Assembly (NCBI GenBank): GCA_902495025.1
Contig: CABUWB010000170.1
Span: 1 to 5,005 of the forward strand
DNA: 5,005 nt
Origin: an uncultured Eubacteriales bacterium
Lineage (GTDB): Bacteria; Bacillota; Clostridia; Lachnospirales; CAG-274
Direction: 5' to 3'
The notes beneath the pieces are model-generated. The model searched no databases. It was given only the letters and a program-made list of their open reading frames with translations, and had not been told where the DNA came from. Every line of letters starts with the position of its first letter. The stretch's first letter is position 1. Below are positions 1-4,890 of this stretch, piece after piece. The translations under genes were made by a program, and so were the position numbers.

Positions 1-1464
1 TGAAACACTGTCATACAAGCCCCATACAGTAAGACCTGTTATGTTGCCGCCGTTTTTCTTAACACTTAATATGCTTGATACTATGTCGTAATAATACTGT
101 GGCTGGTCAAGGCTGTTTTTATTTGTAACGTCAAGCTCGGTTACATGAATTTCAAGCCCTGCGTCTGCAAATTTCTGCAATGTATTTTTATATGATGACA
201 CACTTGGAAAGCTTGTGCCAAGGTGCGACTGCATACCTACGCCATCGCAAAGCTTTTTATCTTTGTTGATATAATTAATCATTTCTATTATGGCGTCCGT
301 ATTCATATATGTATTAAAGTCGTTGTACATCAGGCTTACACTGTTCCTGAGGTTAAAGTATTCAAGCGTTTCGTTTGCATACTGAAATGCCGACTTTACA
401 AAAACAGGTGTGTTGCCCTGCTCGCCGTATACCGCAACCCAGTCGGACTTGTCGGCTGTTTTTGCGTTTATGTACTCGTTGGCAACGTCCCAGGTATATA
501 CCACATCACCGTAATTGCCTGTGTAAACGTGGTTCATAACGGTTTTTACGTAAAATTCGAGGCGTGCATTCATAACATCACTGCTTACATAATCGCCTGT
601 TTCGCTGTAGCCCTCTCTGAAGAAAAAGGTTGGCGTCTGGCTGTGCCATACAAGGGTATGCGCTCTCATTTTAAGTCCGTTTTCAGAGCATATTTTAAGC
701 GCTGCGTCAACGGAGTCAAAGTTAAGCAGAGGAACGGTGCTCTCCGTATAGTTGGACGGAATGTAGTAGCCTTTGCTCTTTGCCTCGTCTACGGTAATAA
801 GCTGTTTTGACCAGCGTCTTAAAATGCTGTCGGGTTTCATCTCATTTTCGAGCGTAACGCTGTTAAAGTGTTTTTTTACAAAGGCAAGCGTATCGGCATC
901 TTTTAACTGTGATAGATTGATGCAGGTACCCATTTTGCCAAGTGTGCTGCCGTAGGTGTTCAGCAGGGTTGCGCTTGAGGTGTCCGCTGTTGAGCTGCTG
1001 CTTATATTAAAGCTGACCTTGTTTACCTCGGCAGTAACATCGCTTTTGTCGGCACAGTTCATAATACCTATTTTGTTAACCGTTTTGCCCGAAGTTGGTG
1101 TGATGGTGAAATCTGAGGCAGAGCTTGCCTTGCAGTCATATATAACCTCTGCCTGCTCATCGTCTGAGGTATACAGCTTAAATGCAATATTGTCCGAGGC
1201 TGCTGCATTAAACACAACCGAATTGCATTTTGAAAGGTTTACGCTCTCGGGCAGCAGATACTTTATTTCCTGATACTGTCCGTCAAAGGTGAGCGAGAGT
1301 GTGCCGCTGCTGCTGACTGTGTAGGTTGTTCCGTATGAGCTGCTGTATGTAAGCTGGCTGAACGTATAGCCGTTTGTGGCAGCAATTGTAAATACGGTGC
1401 TTTGCATAAGCATTGATATACACAATGCAATACTTGCAAATTTCTTTAAAAAATTTATTTTCAT
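1..1464 (-). CDS. GH10 endo-1,4-beta-xylanase precursor, secreted (3' end beyond window)
   Basis: This gene encodes a secreted enzyme that should cleave internal beta-1,4 bonds of xylan. The 488 codons in the window are open and run off the left edge. Start: ATG at 1462-1464, 5 nt after AAAAGGAGG (1470-1478). Residues 1-29 form a signal peptide (KINFLKK, hydrophobic core, TIAA cleavage region). Residues about 30-155 are a Ser/Thr-rich beta-type module, possibly carbohydrate-binding (CBM22- or CBM4/9-like; low confidence). A short Ser/Thr linker follows, then a GH10 domain from about 166. GH10 marks are TLENEMKP (205-212), RAHTLVWHSQTP (267-278), WDVANE with acid/base Glu330, QSHLG (412-416), HVTELD with nucleophile Glu443, and TVWGLYDSVS (479-488), where the family normally continues with Trp. 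Only the last part of the barrel and any C-terminal modules are missing. The GH10 call is firm; the N-terminal module is inferred. Confidence 0.96.
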   Translation of the reverse strand, partial: MKINFLKKFASIALCISMLMQSTVFTIAATNGYTFSQLTYSSSYGTTYTVSSSGTLSLTFDGQYQEIKYLLPESVNLSKCNSVVFNAAASDNIAFKLYTSDDEQAEVIYDCKASSASDFTITPTSGKTVNKIGIMNCADKSDVTAEVNKVSFNISSSSTADTSSATLLNTYGSTLGKMGTCINLSQLKDADTLAFVKKHFNSVTLENEMKPDSILRRWSKQLITVDEAKSKGYYIPSNYTESTVPLLNFDSVDAALKICSENGLKMRAHTLVWHSQTPTFFFREGYSETGDYVSSDVMNARLEFYVKTVMNHVYTGNYGDVVYTWDVANEYINAKTADKSDWVAVYGEQGNTPVFVKSAFQYANETLEYFNLRNSVSLMYNDFNTYMNTDAIIEMINYINKDKKLCDGVGMQSHLGTSFPSVSSYKNTLQKFADAGLEIHVTELDVTNKNSLDQPQYYYDIVSSILSVKKNGGNITGLTVWGLYDSVS

Positions 1465-1478
1465 ATTGTCCTCCTTTT

Positions 1479-1502
1479 GCGGCGGCAGCAGTGCTGCGCC
1501 GC
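1479..1502 (-). promoter_or_regulatory. GC-rich hairpin in the xylanase 5' leader, abutting the RBS
   Basis: GCGGC-G-GCAGC / GCTGC-GCCGC form a 10-bp GC stem with one bulged G and a 3-nt loop. In the transcript the hairpin ends directly at the AAAAGGAGG sequence. With the predicted start of transcription near 1510 it would occupy most of a leader of about 46 nt. No U-tract follows in the transcript direction, so it is not a standard terminator. A 5' mRNA stabiliser or a translation-modulating stem is the more likely role. The pairing is seen; the role is inferred. Confidence 0.6.
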
Positions 1503-1516
1503 AGGCTTGTACCTCT

Positions 1517-1544
1517 ATTATATATATCGATTATAAACCCACAA
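1517..1544 (-). promoter_or_regulatory. Candidate sigma-A promoter of the xylanase gene
   Basis: Read on the minus strand: TTGTGG (-35, 1539-1544), 16-nt spacer, TATAAT (-10, 1517-1522). A second TATAAT lies at 1530-1535, but its best -35 (TTGAGT) is 19 nt away. I saw no catabolite-response element matching the usual consensus. Confidence 0.5.
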
Positions 1545-1572
1545 GCAGGTTGATACTCAATAGAGTTTTTTA

Positions 1573-1596
1573 ACAAAATTTATAATGAGGTTTTGT
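1573..1596. promoter_or_regulatory. A/T-rich dyad between divergent promoters (possible operator)
   Basis: ACAAAA (1573-1578) and TTTTGT (1591-1596) form a 6-bp inverted repeat around a 12-bp A/T-rich centre. It lies upstream of both the xylanase and merR promoters. MerR proteins bind dyads, but normally inside the promoter spacer, and A/T-rich dyads arise easily by chance in such DNA. Weak evidence. Confidence 0.2.
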
Positions 1597-1626
1597 GTAT
1601 TTTGACAGGGCAGCAGACAGCGTTTC

Positions 1627-1654
1627 TTGACAAAAAAATGTATATTGGTATAAT
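1627..1654 (+). promoter_or_regulatory. Strong sigma-A promoter of the MerR-family gene
   Basis: Perfect TTGACA (1627-1632), 16-nt spacer, perfect TATAAT (1649-1654), plus a TG dinucleotide at 1646-1647 that makes an extended -10. Promoters activated by MerR proteins usually have overlong 19-20 bp spacers; this one does not, so it should fire without activator help. A further TTGACA at 1602-1607 has no matching -10. Confidence 0.75.
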
Positions 1655-1708
1655 TATTTTAAGAGGGAATGATTCAGTAAATATTTGCTGCTGTAAGGGT
1701 GTGATTAT

Positions 1709-2542
1709 ATGAAATTAAAAACAAGGGCGCTTTCAAAATTATTGGGGGTTTCAACAAATACTATAAGGGAATATGAAAACTCGGGGCTTATTTCTGCCAT
1801 AAAGGATAGTGAAACGGGTTACAGAACATATGACGAGGACTCCGTAACAAGGCTTATCAGCCTTAAGCTGTTAAGGGACCTTGATTTCAGCCTTACCGAA
1901 ATAGGCGATTGTTTGCTAAATGAATATACCGATTATGAAACCGCAGTTAATACCTATACCGAAAAAATGACGGAGATTGAAACGGAAATTGAGCGGCTTA
2001 AGCTGGTGTACCGACGACTGAAGGATAACAGGGCATTTTTGCAGAAAATACAGCTGTATGGGGATAATATTATCCACCGCATTTCCGCACCGTTCTGGAA
2101 GCTGGCATACCGACATAATGACTCCCTGATTGAAAACTCCGACATAAGCTATGTGCTTAACGAAACAATAGACAAAACGCACATGTACTTTTTCAAGCAG
2201 GACGATTTTATTAATAATAAATCTGACTTTTATGCTGGCTGCTCCATTAAAAGGGAGTCCTACGATAAAATATCAAGGGAGCATATAACAACGCTGGAGG
2301 CATACCCTGCAAGACCTTGCCTTATAAAAATAGTAAGGCTTGACAGACCGCTGGAAAGCTGCTTGAAAAGCAAAACTGCAACACCTAAGGAGCTTTTGTT
2401 TACGCCCGATTTGCAGGCATATTTTGATAAAAATAATCTGCATATTACAGATGATGTTTTTCTTTTTATGATTGGCACGCTTTTTGAAAGTGGAAAGTAC
2501 TATCATTATTATATGCTGTGGATTTCGGTGGATAATATTTAG
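1709..2542 (+). CDS. MerR-family transcriptional regulator with C-terminal sensor region
   Basis: This is a cytoplasmic DNA-binding regulator of 277 residues. Residues 1-70 are a MerR winged helix-turn-helix: ALSKLLGVSTNTIREYENSGLI, then GYRTYDEDSVTRLISLKLLRDLDFSLTEI, matching the family pattern of helix-turn-helix, wing and second helix pair. Residues about 76-115 are a charged heptad-like helix (MTEIETEIERLKLVYRRLKD), the usual dimerising coiled coil. Residues about 120-277 form a separate domain that I do not recognise confidently; length and position fit an effector-binding domain of the GyrI-like type found in BmrR-like regulators. The start is supported by the AAGGGTG sequence at 1695-1701. 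The gene is divergent from the xylanase and followed by a strong terminator, so it is probably monocistronic. The ligand is unknown. Control of the xylanase is possible from the layout only. Confidence 0.92.
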   Translation: MKLKTRALSKLLGVSTNTIREYENSGLISAIKDSETGYRTYDEDSVTRLISLKLLRDLDFSLTEIGDCLLNEYTDYETAVNTYTEKMTEIETEIERLKLVYRRLKDNRAFLQKIQLYGDNIIHRISAPFWKLAYRHNDSLIENSDISYVLNETIDKTHMYFFKQDDFINNKSDFYAGCSIKRESYDKISREHITTLEAYPARPCLIKIVRLDRPLESCLKSKTATPKELLFTPDLQAYFDKNNLHITDDVFLFMIGTLFESGKYYHYYMLWISVDNI

Positions 2543-2594
2543 GTGGGGTGCAATAAGTCATAGAGGTCGCCCTGCATTTATTAAAATTTATTCT

Positions 2595-2646
2595 GACCTG
2601 TCTTAATTTTCCGCAAAATAAAGGATAATTATGACAGGTCTTTTTT
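2595..2646 (+). terminator. Intrinsic terminator after the MerR-family gene
   Basis: GACCTGTC (2595-2602) pairs perfectly with GACAGGTC (2633-2640). Pairing continues inward for ten more positions with two mismatches, leaving a 10-nt loop. TTTTTT follows at 2641-2646. The 52 bases between the merR stop and the stem show nothing else recognisable. The 3' arm also carries the -35 of the next promoter. Confidence 0.88.
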
Positions 2647-2659
2647 GGTTGAATATAAT
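2631..2659 (+). promoter_or_regulatory. Sigma-A-type promoter of the pdaB-like gene
   Basis: ATGACA (2631-2636, one mismatch to TTGACA), 17-nt spacer, TATAAT (2654-2659), giving a leader of roughly 54 nt. The -35 lies inside the 3' arm of the merR terminator. A second, weaker option is TTGAAT (2649-2654), 16 nt, TATATT (2671-2676). A sporulation-type sigma-E reading (ATATATT, 16 nt, TATACAAA at 2693-2700) was considered because PdaB is a sporulation protein elsewhere, but it would start transcription almost on the ribosome binding site. Confidence 0.5.
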
Positions 2660-2719
2660 AAATGTCTAAATATATTCCCGCAAGAATATAAATATACAAA
2701 TATTTTATCGGAGGTTTTT

Positions 2720-3022
2720 ATGAAACCCTTTAAACTGTTCAAAAAAATAATGACCAAAAAAAATGCGGCACTTTTTGGTACCGCCGTACTGCTGTGTACC
2801 TGCCTTGCTGCCGCAAGACCGTACCTCATGGAAATGCTTAATCCTGCTGCCACTGCTGCCGCTGCCGCAAAAAAACAACTGCCTATCTATTGCGTTGATA
2901 CAGGCACAAGCAAAAAGGTTGCTGTAAGCTTTGACGCGGCATGGGGAGCGGGTAGGTGGAGAAGTAAAGCTGCACCCGTTGCTGTAACACTTTGCTGCAC
3001 AGTACCCTGCTCCATAGGGTAA
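2720..3022 (+). pseudogene. pdaB: Truncated PdaB-like polysaccharide deacetylase (NodB family)
   Basis: Start: ATG at 2720, 5 nt after GGAGG (2710-2714). An in-frame upstream ATG at 2645 lies on the terminator T-run and has no ribosome binding site. The first 75 or so residues look real: a basic start (KPFKLFKKIMTKK), one membrane segment at about 15-33, an Ala-rich linker, then LPIYCVDT and VAVSFDAAWG. This is how Clostridial PdaB-type deacetylases begin their NodB domain, with the Asp of SFD being the first catalytic or metal motif. In intact members roughly 180 more residues follow. Here, just after AAWGA (about 2952), the frame enters a hairpin-rich repeat (2956-3037) and ends as an unrelated 24-residue tail (RWRSKAAP...). 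I found no remainder of the deacetylase downstream. The product would lack the His motifs, so it cannot be an active deacetylase. PdaB acts late in sporulation in Bacillus. The family call rests on the N-terminal part only. Confidence 0.78.
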
Positions 3023-3037
3023 TACAACAATCTCCAC
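2956..3037. repeat. Diverged multi-hairpin repeat interrupting the pdaB-like gene
   Basis: This 82-bp block is closed by GTGGAGA (2956-2962) and TCTCCAC (3031-3037), a perfect 7-bp inverted repeat. Its interior aligns with the cloverleaf block of the tandem array at the right end of the window: over 52 ungapped positions (from TTGCTG at 2979) 38 match those of unit 2, and AGAAG/TAAAGCT upstream also aligns. The CTTTGCT..CACAG and CCCTGC..AGGG hairpins are kept, with G-U pairs where bases changed. The outer stem differs from the array copies (which use GTTATATT/AATATAAC) yet still pairs. No target-site duplication is evident. Confidence 0.7.
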
Positions 3038-3066
3038 TGTGTTATGCTGCATGTCCAAATAAAACA

Positions 3067-3105
3067 GCAGATATAATTAGGCTTGGCGGCAGCTTTGTTA
3101 TCTGC
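3067..3105. other. Intergenic stem (GCAGATA/TATCTGC) between two repeats
   Basis: GCAGATA at 3067-3073 pairs with TATCTGC at 3099-3105 around a 25-nt loop. It fills the 74-bp gap (3038-3111) between the pdaB-interrupting repeat and the foldback element. It has no T-tract, so it is not a convincing terminator; it may be part of the upstream repeat. No gene is seen between 3023 and 3262. Confidence 0.35.
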
Positions 3106-3111
3106 CTATGT

Positions 3112-3277
3112 TTAAGTAACCACTGATTAATTAATCTTTCACAGCTTAGGTTAAAATGTCCCATACCTTCCTCAAAACCCCTTAACGCAGCTCAGTGGCT
3201 GCGCCTGCGGTCTTTTTCGTTGGTCTGAAACATTTTATCTCAAACCTGTTTCAGTGAATTAATCATTGTTTACTTAA
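3112..3277. mobile_element. MITE-like 166-bp symmetric foldback element
   Basis: The two ends (3112-3132 and 3257-3277) are inverted repeats of 21 bp with 19 matches, starting TTAAGTAA and ending TTACTTAA. Pairing positions always sum to 6389, so the element is exactly symmetric without gaps. Further inward, TAAAATGT pairs with ACATTTTA, and the centre is CGCAGC-TCAGTG-GCTGCG (3186-3203). It encodes no protein. This is the form of a non-autonomous MITE. The nearest flanking bases show no target duplication unless the terminal TTAA itself is the duplicated site. Lying between converging genes, it may also stop transcription. The structure is seen; mobility is inferred. Confidence 0.65.
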
Positions 3278-3838
3278 CCAGTCAGAAACCGAGGCGTAAT
3301 GTCCGTCCGCTCTCTTCATATGTTTAAGTGTAAAGCGTGAATGATATTTTTTGCTTAGCACAAAGGCAATATCCCTGTATTCATACCAATCGTTTGCATC
3401 ACAATCTGAAACATAAAATATAGTATAGCTGCTCTTTGTGTTTTTTGCTATACGTGTAATTAAAATGGGAGTATACCAGTAATCAGCCATGTCTTGGGCT
3501 TCCGCTTTTAAATTTTCAAGCGGCAGCTCCTGTTTGGCTCTTTTCTTTGCTTCGGCTATTTTCTTGTTTTTTGCCTTCTGCTTGTTTCTGGCTTTTGCTT
3601 TTTCAGCCTCAGCCATGCGCTGCCAATACGGATATTCTTCAAATTTTTGCAGCAGGCTGCATTCCTTTTCGCAGCATTTATGGTTTTTCAGCATGTTTGC
3701 TGTCAGATAGCCTTTATGTAAATAATAATGACAAAAGCCGACTATCTCTTTATCACCGTATGCTATATATCTGCCGTTTATAAGTCTTACGGAACGAAAT
3801 TGGATGCTGTCTGCTAAATCAGTATTTTTTTCTGACAT
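3263..3838 (-). CDS. Conserved-looking hypothetical protein with Cys/His cluster and Lys/Ala-rich helix
   Basis: I do not recognise this 191-residue protein. Start: ATG at 3836-3838, 9 nt after AAGGAGG (3848-3854), a strong site. Residues 1-45 are mixed polar with GRYIAYGDKEIVGFCHYYLHKGYLT. A Cys/His cluster follows (Cys36, His37, His41, His53, Cys55, Cys56, Cys60), which could hold zinc. Residues about 73-106 are a very charged Lys/Ala/Glu helix (AEAEKAKARNKQKAKNKKIA), probably a coiled coil or nucleic-acid-contacting segment. Residues 118-187 look like a compact alpha/beta domain (YWYTPILITRIAKNTKSSYTIFYVSD). There is no signal peptide or membrane segment, so it is probably cytoplasmic. The last four codons and the stop lie inside the right terminal repeat of the MITE-like element, so the C-terminal LSKQ is probably not original. 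No clear promoter was found upstream, only A/T-rich DNA (3855-4026). Confidence 0.75.
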   Translation of the reverse strand: MSEKNTDLADSIQFRSVRLINGRYIAYGDKEIVGFCHYYLHKGYLTANMLKNHKCCEKECSLLQKFEEYPYWQRMAEAEKAKARNKQKAKNKKIAEAKKRAKQELPLENLKAEAQDMADYWYTPILITRIAKNTKSSYTIFYVSDCDANDWYEYRDIAFVLSKKYHSRFTLKHMKRADGHYASVSDWLSKQ

Positions 3839-4021
3839 TGAAATACGCCTCCTTAGCTTTGTCTAAGTTTAATATAAAGAACGTAAATAAATTCCGATGC
3901 ATTTCAAGAGGGGTGAATAATACTTGTGTATCTTATATAAATTACAATATCATATCTTATGTACAATAAAAGGGACTTAATTATAATTATTTTTAATTAT
4001 TTTTAAGTAGGCAGTTTTTTT

Positions 4022-4048
4022 AAAATATACGCTTATAACAGCGTAAAT
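4022..4048 (-). terminator. Weak candidate terminator overlapping the Crp/Fnr stop codon
   Basis: TACGCT (4028-4033) pairs with AGCGTA (4040-4045) around a 6-nt loop that overlaps the TAA stop. In the transcript direction it is followed by ATATTTTA, a short U-tract. The stem is only 6 bp, so termination is uncertain. The next 170 bp (to 3855) are A/T-rich and hold no gene I can support. Confidence 0.3.
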
Positions 4049-4692
4049 ATATTTTTCTCAAATTTAATTTTACCCTCATCACGCATTTTACAAAGCTCAT
4101 TTGACATTGCGCTCCTGTCAACAGAAAGAAAATCAGCAAGCTGCTGGCGGTTGAAAGGTATAGAGAATGTACTGCTGTTTTGTTTTTTTGCTTCATCTGA
4201 CAGATATGCGGTCAGCTTTTCTCTTGTGGTGCGCTTAGACATATAGCCTAGCTTTTGAACGAGCTTTCTGTTCTTTTCGGATATAGCAAAAAACAGATTG
4301 TGAATTACTATTGAATGAAATTTGCAGGCTGTCTGGCATACGGTAATAACTTTATTTACATCAAAGTAAATTACGGCGCTATCCGCTACCGCAAGCACAT
4401 CATTCATAATTGCACCGCTTTCGGGTGCAGAGTACGCCTCGCCAAACATTTCCCCAACACTTATCATATTTATAATACTGCGGTTGCCCCAGTAATCGTC
4501 ATGCTGAATATGGAGCTTGCCTTCGACAAGCACCATAATATTGTCAATACGCTCTCCCTGTCGTAAAACATATTCACCCTTTTTATAAGTGCAAAGCCTT
4601 GCCTGCAGGCAGGAAAGCATTGCACCTATTTCTTCTTCTGATACTCCAGAAAACATACGTGTTCTTTTTAATATTGGTATATATTTTTTCAT
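4033..4692 (-). CDS. Crp/Fnr-family transcriptional regulator
   Basis: This 219-residue cytoplasmic regulator is of normal length for its family. Residues about 12-115 form the cyclic-nucleotide-binding-type beta barrel: YKKGEYVLRQGERIDNIMVLVEGKLHI and the GEMFGEA turn. The dimer helix spans about 115-148. Residues about 150-219 are a Crp-type winged helix-turn-helix (TREKLTAYLSDEA, IPFNRQQLADFLSVDRSAMSNELCKMRDEGKI), with SVDRSAMSNELCKM as recognition region. The phosphate-binding cassette keeps Glu85 but lacks the PR-x-A(S/T) part that binds cAMP in Crp. The five Cys (28, 34, 119, 123, 201) do not form the N-terminal iron-sulfur motif of Fnr. The signal is therefore unknown. Start: ATG at 4690-4692, 5 nt after CGGAG (4698-4702), a modest site. 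A palindrome just upstream suggests self-regulation. Targets are unknown; nothing in the window is clearly co-transcribed. Confidence 0.93.
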   Translation of the reverse strand: MKKYIPILKRTRMFSGVSEEEIGAMLSCLQARLCTYKKGEYVLRQGERIDNIMVLVEGKLHIQHDDYWGNRSIINMISVGEMFGEAYSAPESGAIMNDVLAVADSAVIYFDVNKVITVCQTACKFHSIVIHNLFFAISEKNRKLVQKLGYMSKRTTREKLTAYLSDEAKKQNSSTFSIPFNRQQLADFLSVDRSAMSNELCKMRDEGKIKFEKNIFTLL

Positions 4693-4707
4693 AAAAACTC
4701 CGTTTTC

Positions 4708-4721
4708 GTTGTAAATACAAC
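4708..4721. promoter_or_regulatory. 14-bp perfect palindrome upstream of the Crp/Fnr gene (candidate operator)
   Basis: GTTGTA-AA-TACAAC is a perfect inverted repeat ending 16 bp before the start codon. Its size and symmetry resemble Fnr-type sites (TTGAT-N4-ATCAA), with TTGT and ACAA half sites. At this place it would sit at or just after the promoter, as expected for autorepression. No clear -35/-10 pair could be assigned around it. The palindrome is seen; binding by this protein is inferred. Confidence 0.45.
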
Positions 4722-4740
4722 CGACCTTTTTCAGATGTTT

Positions 4741-4890
4741 ATATTACAATAAGCTTACGCTTCTTGCTGCTGTGTCGCTTTGTTCCACAGCTCCCTGCCT
4801 TGCAGGGCAATATAACTAACCTTTAGGCAAGCCTAAAGGCAACTTACCATCAGAAAAAACATACAAGCCTGTTTTTTCTTCCGATAAGTT
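4741..4890. repeat. Tandem 150-bp structured repeat, unit 1
   Basis: The first of two visible units with a 150-bp period. In order along +: left closing arm GTTTATATT (4737-4745), three hairpins (CAATAAGC../GCTTCTTG; CTGTG../CACAG; CCCTGC-CTT-GCAGGG), right closing arm AATATAAC (4809-4816), then a perfect 9-bp hairpin with 2-nt loop (4820-4839), then a long hairpin with 21-nt arms (4841-4861 and 4870-4890). The long hairpin has four mismatches overall and a perfect inner GAAAAAACA/TGTTTTTTC. It compares with unit 2 at 104 of 115 shared positions, including 59 identical bases in a row (4793-4851). No reading frame of note. Confidence 0.9.

Noticed and set aside
223..1273. Rightward open frames of 60-195 codons opposite the xylanase
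   Set aside because: They lie antisense to a continuous GH10 frame with all catalytic motifs and have no ribosome binding sites or recognisable domains.
2670..2700. Sporulation sigma-E promoter for the pdaB-like gene
   Set aside because: The -10 match is imperfect, the spacer is one or two bases long, and the transcript would start at the ribosome binding site; the sigma-A match upstream is better.
2645..2719. In-frame upstream start for the pdaB-like gene
   Set aside because: The ATG sits on the terminator T-run, without a ribosome binding site; 2720 has GGAGG at proper spacing and begins a normal membrane-anchor N-terminus.
2705..3058. Leftward 117-codon open frame across the pdaB-like region
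   Set aside because: It is antisense to a frame with clear deacetylase features and shows no domain or ribosome binding site.
4315..4566. Rightward 83-codon open frame inside the Crp/Fnr gene
   Set aside because: It is the antisense shadow of a well-supported regulator gene.
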